64,000 bases of DNA from positions 186,001 to 250,000 of the forward strand of contig JAFVHP010000011.1 in the NCBI GenBank assembly GCA_017474455.1, read 5' to 3'. Numbering within the stretch: position 1 is the first letter of the stretch; each line of letters opens with the position of its first letter. The stretch is from Lachnospiraceae bacterium. Lineage in GTDB: Bacteria > Bacillota > Clostridia > Lachnospirales > Lachnospiraceae. The notes below the pieces were generated by a model that did no database searches, had not been told where the DNA came from, and worked only from the letters and a program-made list of their open reading frames with translations. Below are positions 54,281 through 63,203 of the stretch, in pieces. Both the position numbers and the translations under genes were made by a program.

Positions 54281-54736
54281 ATGAAGAAACTGATCGATCA
54301 GATAGCCAAATTCGGTATTGTAGGCGTAGTCTGCTTCTTTATCGACTGGGGCCTTTACAATGTCCTGAACATTATATTCCGTAAGACCGGGATAGCGGAC
54401 GTATATCCGCAGTATTACCTGATCTCCAAAGGCGCGGGCTTTATCGTCTCCATGATCTGCAATTATCTTCTGAGCATGAAATTCGTGTTCGTCAGAAGAG
54501 ATGATATGAGCAGGAAAAAGGAATTCGTCATCTTCTTCATACTAAGTGCGATCGGCCTTGTCATTAATGAGATCTGTCTCTATGTAGGCATGGATCTTAT
54601 CTACGGCCACTGGAGTTTCCTGCAGAAACACATGGGCAAGGCGCTTGCCGAGAACTTCTTTATGGTCGGTGCCACAGGCATCGTCATGATCTACAATTTT
54701 GTATCGCGCAAACATTTTCTCGAGAAAAAGGACTAA
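54281..54736 (+). CDS. GtrA-family membrane protein
   Basis: A 151-residue protein with four membrane helices (about 9-30, 45-65, 82-103, 120-142) and the typical start IAKFGIVGVVCFFIDWGLYN. GtrA proteins are thought to move polyprenyl-phosphate-linked sugars across the membrane. The adjacent downstream glycosyltransferase is GtrB-like, so the two probably make and flip a lipid-linked sugar. Confidence 0.9.
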   Translation: MKKLIDQIAKFGIVGVVCFFIDWGLYNVLNIIFRKTGIADVYPQYYLISKGAGFIVSMICNYLLSMKFVFVRRDDMSRKKEFVIFFILSAIGLVINEICLYVGMDLIYGHWSFLQKHMGKALAENFFMVGATGIVMIYNFVSRKHFLEKKD

Positions 54737-54742
54737 AGTGCG

Positions 54743-55741
54743 ATGAAGGCGGGATCATTTTATTTTGTTATACCCTGTTATAACGAAGAAGCCGTCCTGC
54801 CGGAAACTTCTGCAAGGCTCAAAGTCAAACTCCGGCAGCTGATCGATGAAGGACTGATCAAGGAAGAGAGCAGGATCGTATTCGTCGATGACGGGTCGAA
54901 AGACGCGACCTGGGACATGATCACGAAACTCCATGATGAGGACAGTGTGTTTTCAGGCGTCAGGCTTTCCCATAACAGAGGGCACCAGAACGCCCTGCTT
55001 GCCGGCCTGACCGCTGTCGTGAAATACGCGGATATCATGGTGACCATGGATGCGGATCTGCAGGATGACATCGAAGCTGTCGATGAAATGCTGAAGAAGT
55101 ATTACGAGGGCTGTGATATCGTCTATGGCGTCAGGAATGACAGATCGACGGATACGGCTTTCAAACGGGGAACGGCCAGAGGCTATTACGGTATGATGAA
55201 GATGATGGGCGCTGACATCGTACCGGATCATGCCGATTTCAGACTGATGAGCAGACGTTCGGTCAGAGCACTTTTGAATTACAGCGAGGTGAACCTGTTT
55301 CTGAGGGGGATCGTGCCTGCCCTCGGCTTCAGGACTGATGTCGTTTATTATGAGAGGGGCGAACGTTTTGCGGGAGAGAGCAAGTATCCCTTAAGGAAAA
55401 TGATCGCCTTTGCGCTGCAGGGCATTACGTCCATGTCGACAACGCCTATCCAGTGCATAACATTTCTCGGGATCTTTATCTTTGTCATTAGCATCATCAT
55501 GCTGATCTATTCATTTATCCGGCATATGATCGGGGCGACCATCGTAGGGTGGACGACGCTCATGATCTCCGTCTGGGCGATCGGGGGACTTATCCTCCTG
55601 AGCCTGGGTGTGATCGGTGAATACATCGGGAAGATCTATATGGAGACAAAGCACAGGCCCAGGTTCATAATAGAGGAATTCCTGGACCGGGAGCACGGCT
55701 ATGTATTCGGTGACGATGACAACGATGAGGCTGACCGGTAA
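54743..55741 (+). CDS. GtrB/DPM1-like polyprenyl-phosphate glycosyltransferase
   Basis: A 332-residue GT2 enzyme. The catalytic domain has VIPCYNEEAVLPE (about 6-18), FVDDGSKDATW and the metal-binding MDADLQDD (about 99-106). Two C-terminal membrane helices (about 235-260 and 270-292) anchor it. It would transfer glucose or another hexose from a nucleotide sugar to undecaprenyl phosphate, with the neighbouring GtrA as partner. It starts 6 bp after gtrA. Confidence 0.92.
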   Translation: MKAGSFYFVIPCYNEEAVLPETSARLKVKLRQLIDEGLIKEESRIVFVDDGSKDATWDMITKLHDEDSVFSGVRLSHNRGHQNALLAGLTAVVKYADIMVTMDADLQDDIEAVDEMLKKYYEGCDIVYGVRNDRSTDTAFKRGTARGYYGMMKMMGADIVPDHADFRLMSRRSVRALLNYSEVNLFLRGIVPALGFRTDVVYYERGERFAGESKYPLRKMIAFALQGITSMSTTPIQCITFLGIFIFVISIIMLIYSFIRHMIGATIVGWTTLMISVWAIGGLILLSLGVIGEYIGKIYMETKHRPRFIIEEFLDREHGYVFGDDDNDEADR

Positions 55742-55774
55742 AGAACGGTAAGAAGGAGACAGACCAGGCTGCTG

Positions 55775-57586
55775 ATGAACGCACAGGAGAATATCCGCAA
55801 TTTCTGTATAGTGGCGCATATCGACCACGGCAAATCCACGCTGGCAGACCGGATGATCGAGATGACCGGCCTTCTGACGAGCCGCGAGATGCAAAGCCAG
55901 GTCCTTGACAACATGGACCTGGAGAGAGAGCGCGGCATTACGATCAAATCCCAGGCTGTCCGTCTGATCTACAAGGCAGACGACGGCGCTGAATATATGT
56001 TCAACCTGATCGACACGCCCGGGCATGTCGATTTCAATTATGAAGTTTCGAGGTCCCTGGCAGCCTGTGACGGAGCGATCCTGGTGGTCGATGCCACCCA
56101 GGGCATCCAGGCCCAGACACTGGCCAACGTCTATCTTGCCCTGGAGCATGATCTGGATGTCTTTCCGGTCATCAACAAGATCGACCTGCCGAGTGCGAGG
56201 CCGGAAGAAGTCAGGAAAGAGATCGAGGACGTGATCGGCCTCGATGCCTCCGACGCGCCTCTGATCTCAGCCAAACAGGGCACCGGTGTTGAGGATGTGC
56301 TGAGGGCTGTCGTCGAGAGGATACCAGCGCCTTCGGGTGATTCGGAAGCGCCGCTGAAAGCGCTGATCTTTGATTCCCTGTATGATCCGTATAAAGGAGT
56401 TATCGTCTTTATCAGGGTCAGGGACGGCGCGGTCAGAAAAGGGATGAAGGTCACCATGATGGCATCCGGCGCGGAAGAGGAGATCCAGGAAGTCGGTTAC
56501 TTCGGGCCGGGGCAGTTTATTCCCTGCGAGGAACTCTCTGCCGGCATGGTAGGTTATTTTACCGCTTCCATCAAGAACATCCAGGAAGCCAGGGTCGGTG
56601 ATACGGTAACGGAGACCTTAAGGCCCTGCGGGGAAGCCCTGCCCGGTTACAAAAAAGCTCAGCCGATGGTCTACTGCGGCATTTATCCTTCGGATACCCA
56701 GAGATATCCGGATCTGAAAGACGCGCTTGAAAAACTGCAGCTGAACGATGCTTCCCTTTTCTATGAGCCGGAAACGTCGCTGGCGCTGGGATTCGGCTTC
56801 AGGTGCGGCTTCCTTGGGCTTCTGCATATGGAAGTCATCCTGGAAAGGCTGGAACGGGAATATGACCTGGACCTGATCGCAACGGCTCCGGGCGTTGTAT
56901 ATAAAGTATACAAAACAGACGGGACGATGATCGAACTGACCAACCCTTCAAATCTTCCGGATCTTTCGCAGATCGATCATATGGAGGAACCTATAGTCAG
57001 CGCGGAGATCATGGTCTCCACGGAATACCTCGGACCGATCATGCAGCTCTGCCAGGAAAGGCGCGGGAGATATCTCGGAACGGATTATATCGAACAGACC
57101 AGGGCCATACTCAGATATGAACTGCCGCTCAATGAGATCATCTATGATTTCTTTGATGCCCTGAAATCGCGGTCAAGGGGATATGCGTCCTTCGACTATG
57201 ACCTGAAGGATTACGAAACGTCGAAGCTCGTTAAAATGGATATACTGGTCAACAAGACAGCTGTCGATGCCCTGTCTTTCATCGTTCATGCGGACGGTGC
57301 CTATGACAGGGGCCGCAGGATGTGCGAAAAGTTGAAGGAAGAGATCCCGAGACAGCTTTTTGAGGTACCGATACAGGCCGCCGTCGGCGGAAGGATCATT
57401 GCAAGGGAAACGGTCAAGGCCGTCCGCAAGGATGTCCTGGCCAAGTGCTACGGCGGTGATATATCCAGAAAGAAGAAACTTCTGGAGAAGCAGAAGGAAG
57501 GCAAGAAGAGGATGCAGATGGTCGGCAATGTCGAGATCCCGAAAGAAGCCTTCATGAATGTGCTGAAACTGGATGCGGGCAACTGA
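55775..57586 (+). CDS. lepA: Elongation factor 4 (LepA)
   Basis: A 603-residue translational GTPase. G1 is AHIDHGKST (about 14-22), switch II follows in DTPGHVDF, and NKID is the guanine-specificity motif. The C-terminal domain unique to LepA has [15 protein letters not shown]. It remodels stalled or assembling ribosomes at low temperature or high ionic strength. The nearest purine-rich site (AAGGAG) is about 18 bp upstream of ATG 55775, further than normal. Confidence 0.97.
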   Translation: MNAQENIRNFCIVAHIDHGKSTLADRMIEMTGLLTSREMQSQVLDNMDLERERGITIKSQAVRLIYKADDGAEYMFNLIDTPGHVDFNYEVSRSLAACDGAILVVDATQGIQAQTLANVYLALEHDLDVFPVINKIDLPSARPEEVRKEIEDVIGLDASDAPLISAKQGTGVEDVLRAVVERIPAPSGDSEAPLKALIFDSLYDPYKGVIVFIRVRDGAVRKGMKVTMMASGAEEEIQEVGYFGPGQFIPCEELSAGMVGYFTASIKNIQEARVGDTVTETLRPCGEALPGYKKAQPMVYCGIYPSDTQRYPDLKDALEKLQLNDASLFYEPETSLALGFGFRCGFLGLLHMEVILERLEREYDLDLIATAPGVVYKVYKTDGTMIELTNPSNLPDLSQIDHMEEPIVSAEIMVSTEYLGPIMQLCQERRGRYLGTDYIEQTRAILRYELPLNEIIYDFFDALKSRSRGYASFDYDLKDYETSKLVKMDILVNKTAVDALSFIVHADGAYDRGRRMCEKLKEEIPRQLFEVPIQAAVGGRIIARETVKAVRKDVLAKCYGGDISRKKKLLEKQKEGKKRMQMVGNVEIPKEAFMNVLKLDAGN

Positions 57587-57621
57587 CCGGCGCAGCATGG
57601 CCGGTACAGGGACAGCTGAGA

Positions 57622-58797
57622 ATGAAAGAGCCTTTATCCGTTTATATCCATATCCCGTTCTGTGTCAGGAAATGCAGGTACTGTGATTTCTTTTCGGCGC
57701 CCTGCGGGGATACGCAGAGAAAGGCATATACAGCCGCACTGGTAAGGGAGATCCGTGAATATCCGCTGCTGCCGGAGGATCCGGCTTATGCAGAGAGCGG
57801 GAAATATGATATCGTAAGTGTTTATATCGGCGGGGGTACACCGTCTGTCCTGAAAACGGAGGAGACGGAGAGTATCCTCGCCGCTGTATTTGACAGATTC
57901 GGGATCACAGATCCCGGACAGTGCGAGATCACGATGGAGATCAATCCGGGCACCGTGACTCCGGAGGATCTGCACGCATTAAGGCAGGCAGGGATAAACC
58001 GCCTTTCTGTCGGTGTGCAGTCGTTCAATGACAGCGAACTGGCACTTCTTGGCAGGATCCATACGGCTGCCGATGCCTGTGCTGCCCTGGATGCCGCAAA
58101 AAGGGCGGGATTTGAAAATATCAGCCTTGACCTGATAGGCGCACTGCCCGGACAGACGATGCCTGAGTATATGTATTCCGTCAAAAGGGCAGTCTCTTTA
58201 AAGCCGCAGCATATATCGGTCTACAGTCTTATCATTGAACCGGGAACAGTTTTTGCAGGTATGCTGGAAGAAAACAGGCTTCCCGAACTGCCGGATGAGG
58301 ATACGGAGCGGCAGATGGCGTACGATTGTCAGCGTTATCTGGAAGAGAACGGCTACAGGAGATATGAGATCTCCAACTACAGCCTGCCGGGATATATGAG
58401 CAGGCATAATACCGGCTACTGGACTTTAAGACAGTACAGAGGATTCGGTGCCGGCGCGTCTTCACTGGTGGGGGAGACAAGGTTCACCGCAGCCGCGGAT
58501 ACCGACGGTTATATCCGTGCCGTCAACGCCGGGGAAAAGATCCCCTGTACAACGGAGCACCTGACACAGAAAGACCGGATGGAAGAATTTATGTTCCTCG
58601 GCCTGCGAATGCGGGACGGTGTCTCCCGGACGGATTTTGAAATGCTCTTTGGGTGTTCCGTGGACGAGGTCTACGGAAACGTTCTGAGACGGCAGGAAGA
58701 AAACGGTCTTATTATCTGCTGCGGCGGCAGGATCATGCTGACGGATCACGGAACCGATGTCAGCAACCGTGTCATGGCCGAGTTTCTGCTTGACTGA
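57622..58797 (+). CDS. hemW: HemW-like radical SAM protein
   Basis: A 391-residue coproporphyrinogen-oxidase-like radical-SAM protein. The cluster motif CVRKCRYCDFF (about 13-23) follows YIHIPF, and GGGTPSVL, SLDLIGALPGQT and the C-terminal HemN domain are present. HemW proteins carry heme for insertion into respiratory enzymes and lack the extra cysteine features of true HemN. It follows lepA, as in many Bacillota. Confidence 0.93.
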   Translation: MKEPLSVYIHIPFCVRKCRYCDFFSAPCGDTQRKAYTAALVREIREYPLLPEDPAYAESGKYDIVSVYIGGGTPSVLKTEETESILAAVFDRFGITDPGQCEITMEINPGTVTPEDLHALRQAGINRLSVGVQSFNDSELALLGRIHTAADACAALDAAKRAGFENISLDLIGALPGQTMPEYMYSVKRAVSLKPQHISVYSLIIEPGTVFAGMLEENRLPELPDEDTERQMAYDCQRYLEENGYRRYEISNYSLPGYMSRHNTGYWTLRQYRGFGAGASSLVGETRFTAAADTDGYIRAVNAGEKIPCTTEHLTQKDRMEEFMFLGLRMRDGVSRTDFEMLFGCSVDEVYGNVLRRQEENGLIICCGGRIMLTDHGTDVSNRVMAEFLLD

Positions 58798-58960
58798 CAA
58801 AGCCCCGGGCCATACAATACTCATTACCCGGCAGACTGCCGGCTGTCCTGTTAAATATTCATAGCCATGTCAAAGGCTCCGAGGAGCCGCTGCAGGACAA
58901 ATTTCATCTTATTTTTAACTGAATAATCATCTTATGATCAGTCATTCCGGAGGTGTTTCC

Positions 58961-60511
58961 ATGTACAGCTGCGTAACTGCAGGCGCTGTCCACGGTATGG
59001 ACAGCTATTTGATGAAGGTAGAAACAGATATTTCCGCAGGCCTGCCTGTTTTCCATATGGTCGGCATACCGGGTACAGAAGTCCGTGAGGCCGTGGAAAG
59101 GGTCAGAGTGTCGCTCAGGAACAGCGGTTTTTCGCTGCCTGCTTCCAGAATAACCGTTAACTTCACACCGGCGGACATTCCGAAACGGAATGTTGTGCTG
59201 GACCTGCCCGTGGCCTGCGGTATCCTTATCTGCATCGGCGTGATAAAACAGGAATCGCTGGACGGGGTGCTGGTGGCGGGCGAGCTGGGCCTTAACGGGG
59301 AGATAAGGCCGGTCGGCGGCATCCTTCCGATCGTCATGGCAGCGGCCGGGAGAATGAAACGGTGCGTTATTCCGAGAGACAACCTGACAGAGGGCGGGGC
59401 GGCCGAAGGAATAAAAGTGACCGGTGTGTCGGCGTTGAAGGAGTTCATCGACTATATCAATACGCCGGATGAAAAAAGGGACGGAGTGATACAGCCGGAA
59501 AGGACGGATATCGCTTCTCTGGTATCAGGGCGGGCAGACAGGACGGTTTTTACGCATGATCTTTCCATGGTCAGGGGTCAGAAAGCGGCAAAACGGGTAC
59601 TGGAGATCGCGGCGGCAGGCCTGCACAATGCGCTTCTCATCGGGACACCGGGGAGCGGTAAGAGCATGCTGGCCGACTGTGTCCCGGAGATCATGCCGCC
59701 ACTGACGAAAACGGAAGCGCTGGAGGTGTCTTCCGTCTATTCTGTAGCCGGAAGACTGCGCACGGAACGCAAGCTGGTAACGGAAAGACCGATCGCAAAG
59801 CCGCACAGTTCCATTTCGGTGCCGGCACTTCTGGGCGGAGGCAGCCCTGTACGTCCGGGAGAGATCTCCCTGGCGCACAGAGGAGTCCTGTTCATGGATG
59901 AATTCCCGCATTTCGGGAGTGAAAAGATAAACGCTCTGCGGATCCCTCTTGAGGAAGGCCGTATCCGGATATCCCGCAGCAGCGGAAGTTTTGTGTTTCC
60001 TTCCAGATTCATGCTGATCGCTGCTTCCAATCCCTGTCCCTGCGGTTATTTCCCGGATATGTCCAAATGCAGGTGCACTCCCTTTGAGATAAACCGGTAC
60101 TTTTCATCCGTGAGCGGGCCGGTCACGGACAGGATGGATCTCTGTGTCCGGATGGAGCCGGTAAAGTATGACGAGATCTGCTCGCCGGGGACAAAAGGAG
60201 AGAGCAGCGCAGCCCGCGCAAGGATAAAGAAAGCCTGGATGATACAGCAGGAGAGATTCCGGGACAGGGAAGGGATGATGAATTCAGATATGCAGCCGGC
60301 CGACCTGGAACGTTACTGCCGGACGGGCAGGGAAGCCGGACAATTCGTAAGGGACATGTTTGAGAGAACGGACCTGACAGTCCGGGGATACCACAGGATA
60401 CTGCGCTGCGCGCGGACGATAGCCGATCTTGCCGGACAAGAACAGATAGGTATCGAACATCTTGCAGAGGCGGCATCTTACCGAATGGACAGACAGATGG
60501 GATTTAGCTGA
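58961..60511 (+). CDS. comM: ComM/YifB-family AAA+ Mg-chelatase-like protein
   Basis: A 516-residue protein with an N-terminal Lon-protease-like fold domain (GLPVFHMVGIPGTEVREA), an AAA+ core with Walker A IGTPGSGKSML (about 233-243) and DEFP Walker B, a four-cysteine insert (CPCGYFPDMSKCRC) and a Mg-chelatase C-terminal domain. ComM is a hexameric branch-migration helicase that helps integrate transformed DNA. ATG 58961 follows CCGGAGGTG; an upstream ATG at 58934 would add nine residues. dprA follows directly. Confidence 0.93.
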   Translation: MYSCVTAGAVHGMDSYLMKVETDISAGLPVFHMVGIPGTEVREAVERVRVSLRNSGFSLPASRITVNFTPADIPKRNVVLDLPVACGILICIGVIKQESLDGVLVAGELGLNGEIRPVGGILPIVMAAAGRMKRCVIPRDNLTEGGAAEGIKVTGVSALKEFIDYINTPDEKRDGVIQPERTDIASLVSGRADRTVFTHDLSMVRGQKAAKRVLEIAAAGLHNALLIGTPGSGKSMLADCVPEIMPPLTKTEALEVSSVYSVAGRLRTERKLVTERPIAKPHSSISVPALLGGGSPVRPGEISLAHRGVLFMDEFPHFGSEKINALRIPLEEGRIRISRSSGSFVFPSRFMLIAASNPCPCGYFPDMSKCRCTPFEINRYFSSVSGPVTDRMDLCVRMEPVKYDEICSPGTKGESSAARARIKKAWMIQQERFRDREGMMNSDMQPADLERYCRTGREAGQFVRDMFERTDLTVRGYHRILRCARTIADLAGQEQIGIEHLAEAASYRMDRQMGFS

Positions 60512-60539
60512 GGACGGACAGAAGGGAAGAACGGGGGAA

Positions 60540-61745
60540 ATGCTGCGGATGAATGAACAATATTGCCAGATATGGCTTTCTGCCATCCCGGGACTGGGAA
60601 GCCGCAGATGTATACGGCTTACCGGGAACGCACCCGGTGGAAAGGCCGCCGGGATATACGCAATGACGGAAAAGGAACTGACGGAAACGGCCATAAAGGC
60701 CGAAAACAGCGAAGAACAGGGGATAAAGACCGCGGAACTGATCATCCGGGGGAGAAATACAGCCCGTGAAAGGGCTGATACGACACTGGCGGCGATGAAA
60801 AAAAGCGGGATGGGATATGTGTGCATTGAAGATAAAGAGTATCCGGACAGGTTAAGAAGGATCCCGGATCCTCCGTACGGACTCTATTTCCTGGGCAGGT
60901 ATCCTTCGGAAAACGAACCTTCTGCCGCTATCATAGGCGCCAGGAGCTGTACCGCATACGGCCTTCATGAGGCCAGGAGGTTCGCGCAGGCCTTCGCCGC
61001 ATCCGGGGTGACTGTGATCTCCGGGATGGCACGCGGGATCGATTCCGCCGCCCAGTCGGCAGCCGTGGAAACAGGCGCGGCAAGCATAGCCGTTTTGGGA
61101 AGCGGCGCCGATGTGTGCTATCCGAAAAGTGAAAAGGATCTGTACGAGAGACTTATTGCCCATGGTACTGTCATTTCCGAGTATCCTCCGGGGACTGCCC
61201 CCGACAGGACCAATTTTCCGTTAAGGAACAGGATCATCAGCGGCCTGTGTGACAAACTTCTAGTGGTGGAAGCCAGGAAAAAAAGCGGGACCATGATCAC
61301 GGTGGCAGCCGCGCTTGAACAGTCCAGGGATGTGTGGGCAGTACCGGGCAGATGCACGGATCTGAGCAGCGAAGGGTGCAACCAGCTGATCTTTGACGGC
61401 GCAGGTATCGCACTGTCACCCGAATACATGATCGAAGCGTTCTTCGGGACCGGACAGAGCCGGACTGCGAAAGGTCAGGAAGACATCTCTTCGAATACGC
61501 AGAAAGAGATAAAGCAGGCCGCGCTGATCAGCCGGATCCCGGAGAGCGAAGGCCGTGATGTTTACCTGCGTCTGTGCTCACTGCTGAATGAATGGGAAGA
61601 AAAAAGTGCGGATCAGATCTGTCAGGAAATGTTCGAAAAATACCACACGGAGCTGGGCGCGGGAGAGGCTGCTTTCAGGCTGATGAGGCTCACGGTGCTC
61701 GGCCTCTGCAGGGAAACGGCAGCCGGTTGTTATTCCGGAACATAA
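60540..61745 (+). CDS. dprA: DNA-processing protein DprA
   Basis: A 401-residue DprA. An N-terminal SAM-like part precedes the Rossmann-type core with AAIIGARSCTAYG, ISGMARGIDSAAQ and FPLRNRIISGLCDKLLVVEA, and a C-terminal winged-helix-like domain follows (about 325-395). DprA loads RecA on incoming single-stranded DNA. The start is ATG 60540 after a GGGGGAA site; ATG 60549 is also possible. It sits 28 bp after comM. Confidence 0.93.
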   Translation: MLRMNEQYCQIWLSAIPGLGSRRCIRLTGNAPGGKAAGIYAMTEKELTETAIKAENSEEQGIKTAELIIRGRNTARERADTTLAAMKKSGMGYVCIEDKEYPDRLRRIPDPPYGLYFLGRYPSENEPSAAIIGARSCTAYGLHEARRFAQAFAASGVTVISGMARGIDSAAQSAAVETGAASIAVLGSGADVCYPKSEKDLYERLIAHGTVISEYPPGTAPDRTNFPLRNRIISGLCDKLLVVEARKKSGTMITVAAALEQSRDVWAVPGRCTDLSSEGCNQLIFDGAGIALSPEYMIEAFFGTGQSRTAKGQEDISSNTQKEIKQAALISRIPESEGRDVYLRLCSLLNEWEEKSADQICQEMFEKYHTELGAGEAAFRLMRLTVLGLCRETAAGCYSGT

Positions 61746-61755
61746 AGGAAAATCC

Positions 61756-61784
61756 TTTATGCTTTACTTAATTTCATGTATACT
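61756..61784 (+). promoter_or_regulatory. Possible hisS promoter
   Basis: TATACT at 61779-61784 with a weak TTTATG box 17 bp upstream. An 8-bp hairpin (ATAAAGGA / TCCTTTAT, 61742-61760) right after the dprA stop may act as a weak terminator. No T-box features fit in the short gap. Confidence 0.4.
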
Positions 61785-61836
61785 GTGTGATGTTCGCAGA
61801 TTTTTATATGCACAGATCGTGATAAGGGGAATGCAG

Positions 61837-63102
61837 ATGGCACTGATTAAGAAACCTGTAAACGGAATGAAGGATATACTGCCGGATGAGATGCAGATCC
61901 GTGACTATGTCATTTCCGTCATTAAAAAGACGTATTCGGGATTCGGCTTTGAATCGATCGAAACGCCCTGCGTCGAGAATATCGAGAACCTGACCAGCAA
62001 GCAGGGAGGAGACAATGAAAAACTGATCTTCCGCATTTTAAAACGCGGAGAGAAACTTAAGATAGAAGAAGCAAAGACAGCTGACGATCTTGCGGACGGA
62101 GGACTGCGCTATGATCTGACCGTGCCGCTCGTCAGGTATTTCTCCGCCCATGAGAATGAGCTCAGGTCACCTTTCAAGGCACTGCAGATGGGCAATGTAT
62201 GGAGAGCGGACAGACCGCAGAAAGGCAGATACCGCCAGTTCATGCAATGTGATATCGATATCATCGGCGAGCCCACCAACCTGGCGGAGATAGAGCTGAT
62301 CCTGGCTACGACCACAACGCTGGGAAAGCTTGGATTTGACGGTTTCCAGATCAGGATCAACGACCGCCGGATCCTGAAGGCCATGGCGCTGCACTGCGGC
62401 TTTAATGAAGAGGATCTTGACCAGGTATTCATTACGCTGGACAAGATGGACAAGATCGGCATCGAAGGCGTCCGCAGCGAACTTGTGGAAAACGGTGCTT
62501 CCGAAGGATCAGCCGATGCCTATACGTCAGTCCTTGACAGGGTGATCGGTACCGTGAAAGAAGAAGGCAGTATCCGAGGTATCGAAGTCCTTAAGGAAGA
62601 ACTCGGGGATGATATCACCGAGGATATCATCGAATGGATGAATACCATTATCGATACGGTCGACGCTGCGAAACAGGCTGATTTTACACTTGTATTCGAC
62701 CCTACGATCGTGCGCGGCATGTCCTACTACACCGGTACTATCTTTGAGATCGCCATGCCCCAGCTGGGCATCAGCTGCGGCGGAGGCGGAAGATATGACG
62801 GGATGGTCGGCAAGTTTACCGGCAGGGACGTTCCTGCCTGCGGGTTCTCGATCGGTTTCGAAAGGATCATCCTGATCATGATGGAGAACGGATTCAGTGT
62901 GCCCGGTGCACCGGCAAAACACTGTTACCTTATCGAAAAGAACATGCCGGGTGATAAGCTCAAAGAGATCTTCGCGAAGGCTGCGGAAAGAAGAGCTGAG
63001 GGTGAGACCGTCCTGGTGGCGCACATGAACAAGAATAAAAAGTTCCAGAAGCAGCAGCTTGCGGAGCAGGGCTATACGGAATTTGAAGAGTTTTACAGGT
63101 AA
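61837..63102 (+). CDS. hisS: Histidyl-tRNA synthetase
   Basis: A 421-residue class II synthetase. Motif 2 is NVWRADRPQKGRYRQFMQCD (about 114-133), the histidine A motif follows later around GMSYYTGTIFE, and motif 3 is CGFSIGFERI. The C-terminal anticodon domain is present. ATG 61837 follows AAGGGGA at 61824-61830 at good spacing; ATG 61831 would be too close to that site. It runs towards aspS and shares a terminator with it. Confidence 0.96.
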   Translation: MALIKKPVNGMKDILPDEMQIRDYVISVIKKTYSGFGFESIETPCVENIENLTSKQGGDNEKLIFRILKRGEKLKIEEAKTADDLADGGLRYDLTVPLVRYFSAHENELRSPFKALQMGNVWRADRPQKGRYRQFMQCDIDIIGEPTNLAEIELILATTTTLGKLGFDGFQIRINDRRILKAMALHCGFNEEDLDQVFITLDKMDKIGIEGVRSELVENGASEGSADAYTSVLDRVIGTVKEEGSIRGIEVLKEELGDDITEDIIEWMNTIIDTVDAAKQADFTLVFDPTIVRGMSYYTGTIFEIAMPQLGISCGGGGRYDGMVGKFTGRDVPACGFSIGFERIILIMMENGFSVPGAPAKHCYLIEKNMPGDKLKEIFAKAAERRAEGETVLVAHMNKNKKFQKQQLAEQGYTEFEEFYR

Positions 63103-63150
63103 CTGTCAAAAGAGACAGGGCGGACTGAAAATACAGATCCAGGAAATAAA

Positions 63151-63186
63151 AAAGGACTGCAGGCGCGGATCACGCTGCAGTCCTTT
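63151..63186. terminator. Bidirectional terminator between hisS and aspS
   Basis: A 12-bp perfect stem AAAGGACTGCAG / CTGCAGTCCTTT has A-rich DNA on the left and T-rich DNA on the right. It can end hisS on the plus strand and, with a longer T-run, aspS on the minus strand. Confidence 0.9.
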
Positions 63187-63203
63187 ATAATTTACCCTGA
63201 TCC

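Noticed and set aside
58798..58960. Two small hairpins (CCGGCA/TGCCGG near 58829 and GGCTCC/GGAGCC near 58875) between hemW and comM
   Set aside because: Neither is followed by a T-run and no riboswitch or small-RNA signature is visible; they may be chance in GC-rich DNA.
61746..61836. Possible T-box leader upstream of hisS
   Set aside because: The gap is under 100 bp and lacks the conserved T-box sequence and specifier stem.
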